Shown: positions 8,631 to 17,525 of the stretch, piece after piece | How positions within the stretch are numbered: position 1 is the first letter of the stretch | How the letters are laid out: every line of letters begins with the position of its first letter | Source: Aquabacterium sp. | GTDB taxonomy: Bacteria > Pseudomonadota > Gammaproteobacteria > Burkholderiales > Burkholderiaceae_C | Assembly: GCF_014378415.1 (NCBI RefSeq) | Contig: NZ_JACMNS010000011.1 | Span: 1-56,429 of the forward strand | DNA length: 56,429 nt | Direction: 5' to 3' | Program-made: the position numbers and the translations under genes | Notes under the pieces: model-generated | What the model was told of the DNA's origin: nothing | The model's input: only the letters and a program-made list of their open reading frames with translations | Database searches by the model: none

Positions 8631-9532
8631 GCGGATCGGTTCAAGGCGATTTGAAGCGCATGGATCACGGCGGCAGGCTCTTCATGCACCAGCCAGTGAG
8701 TGGCTTCTGGCAAACGGGTGACGTGCAGGTTGGGCACATAAGCCTCCAGCCCATCCAGCAGGCTGGGCGGCAGGGCCAGGTCGGCCTCGCCCCAGATCAC
8801 CGTGGTGGGGATGTTGACGTGCAGCATGGCCTCGGGCAAGGTCAAATGCATGACCGCGTCGGTGGGCGCCGTGGGCGGGTGCAGGGGTGAGGCGCGGTAG
8901 TAGTTCAGCGGGCCACTCAAGCCTGCCGACCAGGCCTGGCGGTATTGACCTCGCAGCTCGGGCGTGAGCCAGTCGGCGCTGCCAAAGCGCTCGAAGAACG
9001 ACCACATCTTGGCGAAATCATCGGCCTGCAAATAGGCTTCAACACCCGGGCGGCGCAGCAGGTTCATGTACTCGCTGGCGGCCTGTTGCGCGGGGTCGTG
9101 GCGCAGCGCTTGCATGAACAAGGCCGGGTGGGGCGCGTTCAAGATCACCAGGCGCTCCATCATCTGCGGCGCCATGGCGGCCAGGCCCCAGGCAATGGCA
9201 CCGCCCCAGTCGTGCGCGATCAGGGCGGCGGCGGGGGCGCCCAAGGCCTGGATCAAACCCAGCACATCGCCCCCAACCAACTGCGCGCGGTAGTCCTTCA
9301 CCTCGGGGGGCGAGTACGAGCCTGGGTAGCCGCGCAGGTTGGGCGCCACGCAGCGGTAGTGCTCGCCAAAGTGCGCCAGCAGTTCGTCCCAGGCAAAGGC
9401 CGCTTCCGGAAAGCCATGCAGGAACACCAGCAGCGGCGCATCGTCCGGGCCGGCCATGCGGCAATCCAGCCAGGCCTCGGGCTGGTTCGCGCCCGGCGAG
9501 GGCAGGGCGATGCGGCGGCTGGTGATGTCCAT
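8627..9532 (-). CDS. Alpha/beta hydrolase, epoxide hydrolase / haloalkane dehalogenase-like
   Basis: Encodes 301 residues. HGFPE (39-43) supplies the oxyanion residues, AHDWGG has the nucleophilic Asp at 108, and THWL has the catalytic His at 279. An Asp nucleophile in HDWGG is typical of soluble epoxide hydrolases and dehalogenases, not of serine esterases. A cap domain rich in aromatic residues lies between about 135 and 225. It sits between the thioredoxin-like gene (21 bases upstream) and the sulfurtransferase (4-base overlap), probably in one minus-strand operon. The substrate is unknown. Confidence 0.85.
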   Translation of the reverse strand: MDITSRRIALPSPGANQPEAWLDCRMAGPDDAPLLVFLHGFPEAAFAWDELLAHFGEHYRCVAPNLRGYPGSYSPPEVKDYRAQLVGGDVLGLIQALGAPAAALIAHDWGGAIAWGLAAMAPQMMERLVILNAPHPALFMQALRHDPAQQAASEYMNLLRRPGVEAYLQADDFAKMWSFFERFGSADWLTPELRGQYRQAWSAGLSGPLNYYRASPLHPPTAPTDAVMHLTLPEAMLHVNIPTTVIWGEADLALPPSLLDGLEAYVPNLHVTRLPEATHWLVHEEPAAVIHALQIALNRSA

Positions 9533-9553
9533 GGGGTGCTTTCGTGAGGGCGG

Positions 9554-10522
9554 TCAGAACAGCGCCATGCTCAGTTTGCGGCGGTATTGGTCGATGACGG
9601 GGTCGGCGCTGGCGACCTCGTGCTTGCCGGCAATCTCCAGCTTGCCCTTGGTGTCGGCGGGCGCGGCCACTGGCTTGGCCGAGGCCTTGGGGATGGGCTT
9701 GGTCATCACTTCCAAGATGGCCACGTAGGTCTTGCGGGCCAGCTCGTCCGACCAGGCCTTGTCGCGCATGATGATCTCGATCAACTCATCCATGGCGTGG
9801 GTGAAGTGCCCGGCCGCGAAGTTTTGCTGGGCCAGCTCGAAGCGGGCGGCGAAGTCGCGCTTGTTGGCGGCGATGGCCTCGTTCAATGCCGCGGCTGGGC
9901 GCGTGCCGGGTGCCACGAGGGCCGCTGCGACGTAGCGGCCAAAAGCGGCCACCCGGGGTTCGGCCAACAAGCCGGTGGCGCGCGCGGCCACGGGCGCGAA
10001 CACGGCCTGCGCGGCGGTGGCATTGCCCGCGACCAGCAGCCACTTGATCAACTCGAAGCGCGCTTCGTCATTGCCGGGGTCGCGGGCCACGGCGTCTTGC
10101 AACAAGTCCACAGCCGATGCGGTGTCGCCCGAATCGGCCAATTGCTCGGCCTGGGCGACTTCCATCTCGGCCTCAATGGCCTCTTCGCTGGGCACATGCT
10201 TGTCCAGAAACTCGCGGATCTGGGCCTCGGGCAGGGCGCCCACGAAGCCGTCTACCGGCTGGCCACCCACAAAAATCACGCAGAAGGGGATGGAGCGCAC
10301 GCCGAACATCTCGGACAGCTGCCCGGAGATCTCTTGCTGCTCGTCGGCATTGAGTTTGGCCAACTGAAAGCGCCCGGCATAGTCCACTTCGAGCTTCTCC
10401 AGCACCGGGCCCAGCGCCTTGCACGGGCCGCACCAGGGCGCCCAGATGTCCAGCAAGATGGGCTGTTGGGCAGAGCCGGCCAACAAGTCGGTTTCAAAGT
10501 TCTCGAGGGTGATGTCGATCAT
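9554..10522 (-). CDS. cnoX: Thioredoxin-TPR chaperedoxin (CnoX/YbbN-like)
   Basis: Encodes 322 residues: an N-terminal thioredoxin fold (1-108) with the complete redox site W30-CGPC-34 and cis-Pro at 79 (SIPF), then a C-terminal helical TPR-like region (about 120-285). This architecture is that of CnoX (YbbN), a holdase that protects substrates from oxidation and hands them to GroEL or DnaK. Escherichia coli CnoX lacks the CXXC pair, so this homologue should also be able to do thiol-disulfide exchange. It begins the minus-strand operon with the hydrolase and sulfurtransferase and diverges from purE. Confidence 0.88.
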   Translation of the reverse strand: MIDITLENFETDLLAGSAQQPILLDIWAPWCGPCKALGPVLEKLEVDYAGRFQLAKLNADEQQEISGQLSEMFGVRSIPFCVIFVGGQPVDGFVGALPEAQIREFLDKHVPSEEAIEAEMEVAQAEQLADSGDTASAVDLLQDAVARDPGNDEARFELIKWLLVAGNATAAQAVFAPVAARATGLLAEPRVAAFGRYVAAALVAPGTRPAAALNEAIAANKRDFAARFELAQQNFAAGHFTHAMDELIEIIMRDKAWSDELARKTYVAILEVMTKPIPKASAKPVAAPADTKGKLEIAGKHEVASADPVIDQYRRKLSMALF

Positions 10523-10538
10523 GGTGGCAGCTAGCGCC

Positions 10539-10544
10539 TAAAAT
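10539..10544 (+). promoter_or_regulatory. Candidate -10 element for purE
   Basis: TAAAAT lies 27 bases before the purE GTG, with no good -35 at 16-18 bases. Transcription would start near 10551 and give a short leader that includes AGGAG at 10561-10565, the purE ribosome site. Confidence 0.4.
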
Positions 10545-10571
10545 TGCAGGTTTTACAGTGAGGAGCGAGCC

Positions 10572-11081
10572 GTGAATAACGCGACTCCCTTGATTGGCGT
10601 GGTGATGGGTTCCAGCAGTGACTGGGACGTGATGCGCCATGCAGCCGACATTCTCACCGAGTTCGGTGTCCCCTTTGAGGCGAAGGTGGTTTCAGCCCAC
10701 CGCATGCCCGACGACATGTTCGCCTACGCCGAGGCGGCGCGCCAGCGTGGGCTGGTGGCCATCATCGCGGGGGCGGGCGGTGCGGCCCACCTGCCGGGCA
10801 TGCTGGCGGCCAAAACCACGGTGCCCGTGCTGGGCGTGCCCGTGCCGTCGCGGCACCTCCAGGGCGTCGATTCGCTGCATTCCATCGTGCAGATGCCCAA
10901 AGGCATCCCCGTGGCCACGTTTGCCATCGGCACGGCGGGCGCGGGCAACGCGGCCTTGTTCGCCGTGGCCATGCTGGCCCAGAACGATGCCCGCCTGCGC
11001 GAAGCCTTGGATGCTTTCCGCGCCCGCCAGACCGAAGTTGCCCGCAACATGACGCAAGACCTGACCCTGGATCCCCAATGA
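10572..11081 (+). CDS. purE: 5-(carboxyamino)imidazole ribonucleotide mutase PurE
   Basis: Encodes 169 residues from a GTG start, supported by AGGAG six bases before it. PurE class I converts N5-CAIR to CAIR in de novo purine synthesis. GSSSDW (13-18), SAHR with the active-site His 43, and [12 protein letters not shown] with His 73 are all intact. Length and motifs are standard. Its TGA overlaps the purK ATG, so PurE and PurK are translationally coupled, as expected for the two-step N5-CAIR route. Confidence 0.97.
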   Translation: MNNATPLIGVVMGSSSDWDVMRHAADILTEFGVPFEAKVVSAHRMPDDMFAYAEAARQRGLVAIIAGAGGAAHLPGMLAAKTTVPVLGVPVPSRHLQGVDSLHSIVQMPKGIPVATFAIGTAGAGNAALFAVAMLAQNDARLREALDAFRARQTEVARNMTQDLTLDPQ

Positions 11082-12271
11082 CGGCTGATGTGATCTTGCC
11101 CGGCGCCACGCTGGGCGGCAGCGGGGCCACCACCCTGGGCGTGGTGGGCGGTGGCCAATTGGGCCGGATGTTCGTGCACGCCGCCCAGTCCATGGGCTAC
11201 GCCACGGCGGTGCTCGACCCCGATCCCGCCAGCCCGGCGGGTTTGGTGTCCCACCACCACCTGAAAGCCGACTACCTGGACGCGGCCGCTTTGGCCGAGA
11301 TGGCCCGCCTGTGCGCGGCCATCACCACCGAATTCGAGAACGTGCCCGCCCAGGCTTTGGACACCCTGGCGCAAACGCGGCCCGTGGCGCCCACCGGCTC
11401 GGCGGTGCGGGTCTGCCAAGACCGTGCCCGCGAAAAAGCCCACTTCGTGGCCAGCGGCGTGCCCTGCGCGCCCCACGCCCTGATCGAAACGCCCGAGCAA
11501 CTGGCCGCCATCGCCGACGACCTGCTGCCCGGCATCCTCAAAACCGCCCGCCTGGGCTACGACGGCAAGGGTCAGGTCCGCGTCAAGACCCGGGCCGAGC
11601 TGGTGCAGGCCTGGGACGAACTCAAGCGCGTGCCCTGCGTGCTTGAGAAAATGCTGCCCTTGGCGTTTGAAGTCAGCGTGATCGTGGCCCGGGGCCGCGA
11701 CGGCCAGATCGTGCACTTCCCCGTTCAGCACAACCTGCACCGCGACGGCATCCTGGCCGTGACCACCGTGCCCGCCCCCGGTGTCAGCGAAGCCCTGTCC
11801 GCCCAAGTGGTCAACGCCGCGCAAACCCTGGCCGCGTCCTTGAACTACGTCGGCGTGCTGTGCCTGGAGTTTTTCATCCTGCAGGATGGCAGCCTGGTGG
11901 CCAACGAGATGGCGCCCCGCCCGCACAACTCTGGCCACCACACGATTGACGCCTGCGACCTCTCGCAATTCGAGATGCAGGTGCGTGCCATGACCGGCCT
12001 GCCCCTGGTGGCGCCGCAACTGCACAGCCCTTGCTTCATGCTCAACCTGCTGGGCGATTTGTGGTTCGAGGGCATCGCATCCACCGTGCAGCGTGAGCCC
12101 GACTGGCCCGCCGTGGTGGCCCTGCCCGGCACCCACCTGCACCTGTATGGCAAAACCGACGCACGCCGTGGCCGCAAGATGGGCCACCTCACGGTGACTG
12201 CCGCCACCGCCGACCTTGCGCGCGAAGTGGCCTTGAAAGCCGCGGCCGTCCTGGGCATCGAGCCTTTCTAA
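11078..12271 (+). CDS. purK: 5-(carboxyamino)imidazole ribonucleotide synthase PurK
   Basis: Encodes 397 residues in the ATP-grasp fold. [10 protein letters not shown] (21-30) is the N-terminal nucleotide-fold loop, TEFENV (84-89) the AIR-binding segment, [12 protein letters not shown] (155-166) the ATP-grasp loop, and [12 protein letters not shown] (276-287) the metal and carboxylate site. PurK carboxylates AIR with ATP and bicarbonate to give N5-CAIR, the substrate of PurE. It starts with ATGA on the purE stop and is followed by tsaC after 10 bases. Confidence 0.97.
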   Translation: MTADVILPGATLGGSGATTLGVVGGGQLGRMFVHAAQSMGYATAVLDPDPASPAGLVSHHHLKADYLDAAALAEMARLCAAITTEFENVPAQALDTLAQTRPVAPTGSAVRVCQDRAREKAHFVASGVPCAPHALIETPEQLAAIADDLLPGILKTARLGYDGKGQVRVKTRAELVQAWDELKRVPCVLEKMLPLAFEVSVIVARGRDGQIVHFPVQHNLHRDGILAVTTVPAPGVSEALSAQVVNAAQTLAASLNYVGVLCLEFFILQDGSLVANEMAPRPHNSGHHTIDACDLSQFEMQVRAMTGLPLVAPQLHSPCFMLNLLGDLWFEGIASTVQREPDWPAVVALPGTHLHLYGKTDARRGRKMGHLTVTAATADLAREVALKAAAVLGIEPF

Positions 12272-12274
12272 ACT
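12269..12274 (+). promoter_or_regulatory. Candidate -10 giving a leaderless tsaC transcript
   Basis: TAAACT overlaps the purK stop codon and ends seven bases before the tsaC ATG. If used, transcription would start at or next to the A of ATG. No Shine-Dalgarno is visible before tsaC. The -35 region is weak. Confidence 0.3.
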
Positions 12275-12281
12275 GTCACCC

Positions 12282-13343
12282 ATGCGACTGCTCGATCCCG
12301 ACACACAAACCGATGCCATCGAACAAGCCGCCCAGCGCCTGGCCGATGGCGGCCTGCTGGCCCTGCCCACCGAAACCGTCTACGGCCTGGGCGCCCGCGC
12401 CGATGACGATGCCGCCGTGGCCCGCATCTTCGAAGCCAAGGGCCGGCCCAGCAACCACCCGCTGATCGTGCACGTGGCCAACGCTGAAGCCGCCTGGCAG
12501 TTCGCCGCCGCCGTGCCTTTGGTGGCCCAGCAGTTGATGGACCGCTTTTGGCCCGGCCCCTTGACGGTGATCGTGCCGCGCGCCCCCGGCATGGCCGCCG
12601 CCTCCGCCGGTGGGCAAGACACCATCGGCCTGCGCTGCCCCGATCACCCCGTGGCCTTGAAGCTGCTGCAAGCCGCCGCGCGCCTGGGCGTGATGGGCGT
12701 GGCCGCGCCCAGCGCCAACCGCTTTGGCCGCATCAGCCCCACGCGCGCCGAACACGTCATCGACGAGTTCCAGGACCAAGGCAGCGGCTTGGACGAAGTC
12801 TGGGTGCTGCAAGGCGGCCTGTGCGATGTGGGCATCGAGTCCACCATCGTCGACTGCACGCGCGCCCACCCAGTCATCCTGCGCCCCGGCCGCCTGACCC
12901 GCGACGAGATCGAAGCTGCCGCTGGCGAGCCCGTGGCCCTGTCCACGCCTGAATCCCGCGATGCCGGCGCCCCGCGCGCCTCTGGCACCCTGGCCGCGCA
13001 CTACGCCCCGCGCGCCAAGCTGCGCCTGATGAGCGACCTGCAACTGTCGTCGGCGCTCGACCTGATCGAACCCGAGCTGACCGCCAAGGCGCTGGCCAAC
13101 AAAGCGGTCACGCCACCGGGCATCGCCGTGTACTCGCGTAGCCTGTGGGCGCACCGCCCGGCCAGCCCCGGCGTGGTGCAGCGCGCCATGCCCGCCGACG
13201 CCATCAGCGCCGCGCACCACCTGTTTTCTGACCTGCGCGAACTCGACGCCCTGGGCGTGGAGCTGATCTGGGTTGAAAAACCCCCGGTCGACGCTGTCTG
13301 GGACGGCGTTCGCGACCGGCTGGCCCGCGCGTCGGCGGCTTAA
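12282..13343 (+). CDS. tsaC: L-threonylcarbamoyladenylate synthase (TsaC with C-terminal Sua5 domain)
   Basis: Encodes 353 residues. The YrdC catalytic domain spans about 10-215, with PTETVYGLG (29-37), KGRPSNHPL (53-61) and APSANRFGRIS (142-152). A linker and a Sua5-type domain follow to the C-terminus, making this the long form. It makes threonylcarbamoyl-AMP from Thr, bicarbonate and ATP, the first step of t6A formation at tRNA position 37. The second-step partner TsaB lies 3.4 kb downstream at 16735. It follows purK by 10 bases and has no clear ribosome site. Confidence 0.95.
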   Translation: MRLLDPDTQTDAIEQAAQRLADGGLLALPTETVYGLGARADDDAAVARIFEAKGRPSNHPLIVHVANAEAAWQFAAAVPLVAQQLMDRFWPGPLTVIVPRAPGMAAASAGGQDTIGLRCPDHPVALKLLQAAARLGVMGVAAPSANRFGRISPTRAEHVIDEFQDQGSGLDEVWVLQGGLCDVGIESTIVDCTRAHPVILRPGRLTRDEIEAAAGEPVALSTPESRDAGAPRASGTLAAHYAPRAKLRLMSDLQLSSALDLIEPELTAKALANKAVTPPGIAVYSRSLWAHRPASPGVVQRAMPADAISAAHHLFSDLRELDALGVELIWVEKPPVDAVWDGVRDRLARASAA

Positions 13344-13350
13344 CACGCCC

Positions 13351-13379
13351 TTAACACCCGCACAGCGCGACTCTAGTAA
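13351..13379 (+). promoter_or_regulatory. Candidate sigma-70 promoter for the SGNH-like lipoprotein gene
   Basis: TTAACA at 13351-13356 and TAGTAA at 13374-13379 are separated by 17 bases. The -10 is a weak match. It would give a leader of about 35 bases containing GGAG before ATG 13423. Confidence 0.3.
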
Positions 13380-13422
13380 GCTTCGGCCCTGCTTGACCGC
13401 CTCTCATCCTTTTGGAGTGTCC

Positions 13423-14844
13423 ATGTTCCGCATCCCTGATACCGCCCGACTCCTGAACTCACGCCGCACGGGCGTGGCGGTGGCCGCCTGCTTGAGCGCG
13501 GCCGCTTTGGTGGCGGGCTGTGGGGGTGGTGCGCGGGTCAAGCCGTTTCAGCCCCAGCAGATCATCGCGTTCGGGGATGAGAACAGTGCGTTTGATGACA
13601 CCGCGACGCTCGGGGCGCCGTTGGTGGATTTCAAGACCATCCCGGGCGCGCCAACTTCGACGGCGGATGTGCCTTACCGGGCGAGGTACACCATCAACGT
13701 GATCGCCGACAGGCCGAATTTTTGCAAGACCAGCTTGCCCACGGATGTTTTCTGCGCATCCAGTGCCGCCTTGATCGCGGCTGACTACCCAAGCGACAAG
13801 TCGTTCTTTGTCCCGCAATCGTCCATTCCTGGGGTGTACCGCTACAGCGTTGCCAGCAGCATCATTCCCGTCGTGAATGAGGTTTTCACCGGGTCATTCA
13901 ACGATGGCGGTTCGTCGCCTCCGACCATCTACCTCACCACCGATCACACCTACTACTGCTCCACGGACTTCGCCGACGACTACGGCAACTGGGTGCAGCG
14001 CCTGGCCCATGGCCTGGGCGGCGGCGGGTTGAACCTCGGCGGCGCCACTGGTGGTTGCCCGCAGGATGGCGGTGGCAGCCGTTCTTACGCCAAGTGGGGC
14101 GCCAAGGTGGCCGACGTGGTTGAACAGTTCAACACCAACCGTGGGGAGTTGCGAGACGGCGTCCTGGTGACTCTGCTGGCCGGCCAGAACGACATCATGG
14201 CGGCCTACGCCGAGGTGGTGGCTACACCGTCGACCGAAGAAGCCGCCAAGATTCGGATGAGCGAACAAGGGGCGATCCTGGGGGCGCTCATCAAGAGCAT
14301 TGTGGCCACGGGCGCCCGCGTGGTGTACCTGACGGTGCCAGACATGGGCAAAACGCCCAAGGCGGTGAGTGATGGCAAAACCACACTGGCCAACGACTTG
14401 ACAAAGGCCTTCAACGAGGGGTATCTCGACAAGGGGGGCCTGACCTTCAGCACGGGGACCAACGGCCACAAGATTGTGAAAGTGGACGGCTACAGCCTGA
14501 TCGCGTCACTCGGCGCCAGCCATTCCGCCGCCGCTTGCCAATCAGACCCAACCACAGTCACGATGCCCAATGGCAAGACATTGACGGCTGCCTTTCCCAG
14601 CATCGATTTCGGTGCGCTTGTGAATGCTGACTTCAGGGCCAAGGCACTGTTGCTCAATTGTCGGTCCAACAATTTGCGCGTGCTCACGCCAAGGGTTTTG
14701 AACCCCATATCGCCTGCCGTGCCCAACGACGAAGTCCGCGCTTTTTACCGTGACTACCTGTGGGCCGATGACCTGCGCCTTGCCCCATTGGGCCATGGCA
14801 GCCTGGCCAACCTGGCCGCCTCCCGCATCCGCGATCAGCTCTGA
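13423..14844 (+). CDS. SGNH/GDSL-like lipoprotein with a non-canonical nucleophile block
   Basis: Encodes 473 residues from ATG 13423, which has GGAG nine bases before it. The N-terminus is a lipoprotein signal with lipobox LVAGC and lipidated Cys 33. The family's GDS block reads AFGDENSAF, with Gly-Asp at 51-52 and Glu where the catalytic Ser is normally found. Other blocks survive: SYAKWGAKV (about 221-229), AGQND with Asn 256, and a C-terminal DDLRLAPLGHGSLA with His 458. The fold is therefore SGNH-like, but activity is uncertain: Ser 55 might substitute, or the protein may be a pseudoenzyme. It would sit on a membrane facing the periplasm. It converges on the SemiSWEET gene with a 10-base overlap. 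Confidence 0.8.
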   Translation: MFRIPDTARLLNSRRTGVAVAACLSAAALVAGCGGGARVKPFQPQQIIAFGDENSAFDDTATLGAPLVDFKTIPGAPTSTADVPYRARYTINVIADRPNFCKTSLPTDVFCASSAALIAADYPSDKSFFVPQSSIPGVYRYSVASSIIPVVNEVFTGSFNDGGSSPPTIYLTTDHTYYCSTDFADDYGNWVQRLAHGLGGGGLNLGGATGGCPQDGGGSRSYAKWGAKVADVVEQFNTNRGELRDGVLVTLLAGQNDIMAAYAEVVATPSTEEAAKIRMSEQGAILGALIKSIVATGARVVYLTVPDMGKTPKAVSDGKTTLANDLTKAFNEGYLDKGGLTFSTGTNGHKIVKVDGYSLIASLGASHSAAACQSDPTTVTMPNGKTLTAAFPSIDFGALVNADFRAKALLLNCRSNNLRVLTPRVLNPISPAVPNDEVRAFYRDYLWADDLRLAPLGHGSLANLAASRIRDQL

Positions 14845-15140
14845 TCCCGGCGCATGAACCTCACCTTCATCCCCAAAATGGCCACCGCCAAGCTGAGGGT
14901 GACGGTGTTGGCCACGGTCATGGGCCACGAGCCCAACGCCAGGCCGTAGACCAGCCACAGCAGCACGCCCACCGTGAAGGCGCTGTACATCCCCAGCGAG
15001 ATCCCGCTGACATCGCGCGTGCGAAACGTCAGCAGGGCCTGGGGGATGAAGGCGCCGGTGGTCAGCATGGCCGCCGCCGAGCCAATCGTCTCCACGCAGG
15101 TGGGATCCAGAAAAGTCACCAGGGTTTGAAGCGCGTTCAT
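14835..15140 (-). CDS. SemiSWEET family sugar transporter
   Basis: Encodes 101 residues from ATG 15140, which overlaps the dacB stop (ATGA). Three transmembrane helices form one MtN3/saliva (PQ-loop) unit: GSAAAMLTTGAFIPQALLTF carries the Pro-Gln at 33-34, followed by TRDVSGISLGMYSAFTVGVLLWLVYGL and a third helix near 75-92. SemiSWEETs dimerise in the inner membrane and pass small sugars by facilitated diffusion. The coupling to dacB looks positional and need not be functional. Length and motifs fit the family. Confidence 0.9.
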   Translation of the reverse strand: MNALQTLVTFLDPTCVETIGSAAAMLTTGAFIPQALLTFRTRDVSGISLGMYSAFTVGVLLWLVYGLALGSWPMTVANTVTLSLAVAILGMKVRFMRRDQS

Positions 15141-16693
15141 TGGTCGTGCACCGTCCACTCGATCAGCGCCTTCAGCAAGGGCCGGGCAGCGTCGGCCTTG
15201 GGGTCGTTGACCACGCCCACGACCACGTAACGTCGGCCTGAATCACCCAGCACCACGCCGGCCACCGAGGCCACGCCGTCCAGCGAGCCGGTCTTCAGGT
15301 GGGCTCGGCCCGCCACCGACGCCATCCTGCGCGCCGTGCCATCCACACCCGCCATGGGCAAGGAGGCCAGCAGGTCGGGCATGGCCGGGCTGGCCCACAG
15401 CGCCTGCAGCCAGCGCCCCACGCACGCGGCCGAGGCCTGCTCCGTGCGCGACAAGCCCGAACCGTTGTCCATCACCAGCACCCCGTTGCCGCAGGGCGAT
15501 GTGCCCGTGGACGACTCGGTGGTGGCCTGCACCACATGCTTCGTCACCCGGGCGCGGGCGGCGTCCAGCGTGGCCGGGCCCAGCGGGCTGAGTTCGGTCG
15601 GGGCGGCATCGCGGCCCAGGGTCAGGAACAACTGCCGGGCCATCACGTTGTTGCTGAACTTGTTGATGTCGCGCACCACGGTGGCCAGCGGCGGCGATTC
15701 CCAGGTGAACCAGGCGGGCGTCTCGAAGGGCCACGGGCCCGAAGCCTGGACCTGGCCTTTGAGCAGGCCGCCCGCGCGGCGCCAGGCCATGTCCAGCACG
15801 CGCTCGGTGTGGTCCTGATGCACGCCACCGGGCCAGTGCACGGGCCAGTCGCGCTCGCCACAGGCCGTGGGGTAGCGGCCTTTCAGGGTGATGGTCCAAC
15901 CCAGTGCGGGCGGCGCATCCGGGCGCAGCTCCAGGGCCATGGACTCGCGCCAGTCGCTGCAGGCCGCCTTGTCGTCCAGCGGGACCTTGGCGTCCAGGCG
16001 CACGCCGCCCAACTCGGGCTCCATGCTGACCCTGGCCCAACCCGGGTTGGCCACGTCGGGCCGCAGCCTCAGGGTCAGGGCCTGGTGGGCGACCAGCAGG
16101 GCGTCGGGGCCGGCGTTGTGGGTTTTCAACGGTTGCTTGTCAAACGCGGCGGCATCGTGCTCTGGCACGGCGGCAAAGGCCGATCGGTCCAGCAGCCAGT
16201 CGCCATGAATATCGCGCAGGCCGGCGGCGCGCAGGCGGCTCATCATCAGCGCCACCCGCTCGATCACCAGGCTGGGGTCGCCATCGCCGCGCATCAACAG
16301 CGGGCCTTCCAGCACGCCGTTGGGCCGCAGCCGCCCACCCAGCGCCACCTGCGTGCGCCAGGTGAAGGCGGGCCCCAGGGTTTGCAGCGCCACGCCGGTG
16401 GTGAACAGCTTCATCACCGAAGCCATGGTGCGTACCGTGTCGGCGCCCGTGCTGAGTCGGGGCGGCCCCCCATCCACCGGGATCACCAGCAGCGACACCG
16501 CCGAGGCGGGGACCGCGGTGGCTTGCAAGGCCTGCTGGAGGGCCGGTGGCCAGCGCGGCTCATCGGTCGGCGTGGCGGGGGGCTGGGGCGCGGCCTGGGC
16601 TTGGCAGACCGCGCTCTGTGGGGCTAAAAGCAGTGCCAGAATAAGTGCGCCCAGCCAAGGCGCGGTGGGGCGATGTGAACAAGTGACCGTCAT
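15137..16693 (-). CDS. dacB: D-alanyl-D-alanine carboxypeptidase/endopeptidase (PBP4 family)
   Basis: Encodes 518 residues with a signal peptide (about 1-33). The three serine-type motifs are present: SVMK with Ser 92 and Lys 95, SNN at 347-349, and KTG at 467-469. The spacing between the first two, with a large inserted region, is that of peptidase family S13. PBP4 enzymes trim the terminal D-Ala of pentapeptides and cleave 4-3 crosslinks in the periplasm. It is followed directly by the SemiSWEET gene and diverges from tsaB with 41 bases between start codons. Confidence 0.93.
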   Translation of the reverse strand: MTVTCSHRPTAPWLGALILALLLAPQSAVCQAQAAPQPPATPTDEPRWPPALQQALQATAVPASAVSLLVIPVDGGPPRLSTGADTVRTMASVMKLFTTGVALQTLGPAFTWRTQVALGGRLRPNGVLEGPLLMRGDGDPSLVIERVALMMSRLRAAGLRDIHGDWLLDRSAFAAVPEHDAAAFDKQPLKTHNAGPDALLVAHQALTLRLRPDVANPGWARVSMEPELGGVRLDAKVPLDDKAACSDWRESMALELRPDAPPALGWTITLKGRYPTACGERDWPVHWPGGVHQDHTERVLDMAWRRAGGLLKGQVQASGPWPFETPAWFTWESPPLATVVRDINKFSNNVMARQLFLTLGRDAAPTELSPLGPATLDAARARVTKHVVQATTESSTGTSPCGNGVLVMDNGSGLSRTEQASAACVGRWLQALWASPAMPDLLASLPMAGVDGTARRMASVAGRAHLKTGSLDGVASVAGVVLGDSGRRYVVVGVVNDPKADAARPLLKALIEWTVHDQ

Positions 16694-16699
16694 GGCCGC

Positions 16700-16727
16700 A
16701 TCATAGAAGGGCGGCGTTGGCTACACT
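16700..16727. promoter_or_regulatory. Divergent candidate -10 elements between dacB and tsaB
   Basis: On the minus strand TATGAT (16705-16700) ends six bases before the dacB ATG. On the plus strand TACACT (16722-16727) ends seven bases before the tsaB ATG. Both genes lack a Shine-Dalgarno sequence, so both transcripts may be leaderless. The -35 regions are weak. Confidence 0.35.
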
Positions 16728-16734
16728 TCCGGCC

Positions 16735-17508
16735 ATGTCGCTTGCTGATTCGATTTCCTCTTTGCCCACCGCCGCCAGCGCTGCCCTGGCCAAGCCCCGC
16801 CTGCTGGTGCTGGACACCGCGACCGAGCTGGTGCACCTGGCCCTGGTGCTGGGGGATGAAGTGCAGGCGCTGCACGTGGGCGGCGGCGCGCAGGCGTCCA
16901 GCACCACCTTGCCGGCCCTGCAAAAGCTGCTGGCCGACGCGGGCTTGAGCTGGTCTCAACTCGACGCCATCGCTTTTGGCCGAGGCCCCGGCGCGTTCAC
17001 CGGCCTGCGCACCGCCTGTTCACTGGCGCAAGGCCTGGCCCTGGCGGCCGGCTGTCCCGTCATCTCGCTGGACACCCTGATGGCCGTGGCCGAAGACGCC
17101 CGCCAGTCCGATCCCGCCGCCTGGTCTGAGGGTGACACCCTGTGGGTGGCCCAGGATGCGCGCATGGGTGAGTTGTACGTGGCGGCTTACCGTTGGCAAG
17201 GCGCCCACTGGCAAGCCCAGACCGACCCCAGCCTGTGGGCCCTGGGCGTGCCCCGTGATCGATGGGCCGAGACCCCCGGCGTGCACCGCGTGGCCGGCAA
17301 CGCCCTGCTGGCGCACCCTGCGGCGTTCGACGGACTAACGCAGATGACCTGGCCACAAGCCGCGCCCCGTGGCGCCGCGCTGGCCGCCCTGGCCCGACAA
17401 GCCTGGGCGCGCGATGAGCTGCTCGACGCCGCCCTGGCCCTGCCCATGTACGTGCGCGACAAAGTGGCGCAAACCACTGCCGAGCGCCTGGCGGCCAAGC
17501 GCCTGTGA
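16735..17508 (+). CDS. tsaB: tRNA threonylcarbamoyladenosine biosynthesis protein TsaB
   Basis: Encodes 257 residues from ATG 16735. The start of the actin-like ATPase fold is LLVLDTATELVHLAL (about 23-37), and GRGPGAFTGLR (82-92) is the TsaB signature. TsaB is the inactive partner of TsaD and TsaE in the complex that moves threonylcarbamoyl from TsaC product to tRNA A37. Its stop overlaps a GTG that could start rimI. The pairing tsaB-rimI is common in proteobacteria. Confidence 0.94.
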   Translation: MSLADSISSLPTAASAALAKPRLLVLDTATELVHLALVLGDEVQALHVGGGAQASSTTLPALQKLLADAGLSWSQLDAIAFGRGPGAFTGLRTACSLAQGLALAAGCPVISLDTLMAVAEDARQSDPAAWSEGDTLWVAQDARMGELYVAAYRWQGAHWQAQTDPSLWALGVPRDRWAETPGVHRVAGNALLAHPAAFDGLTQMTWPQAAPRGAALAALARQAWARDELLDAALALPMYVRDKVAQTTAERLAAKRL

Positions 17509-17525
17509 GCGCGACAATCCACCCC

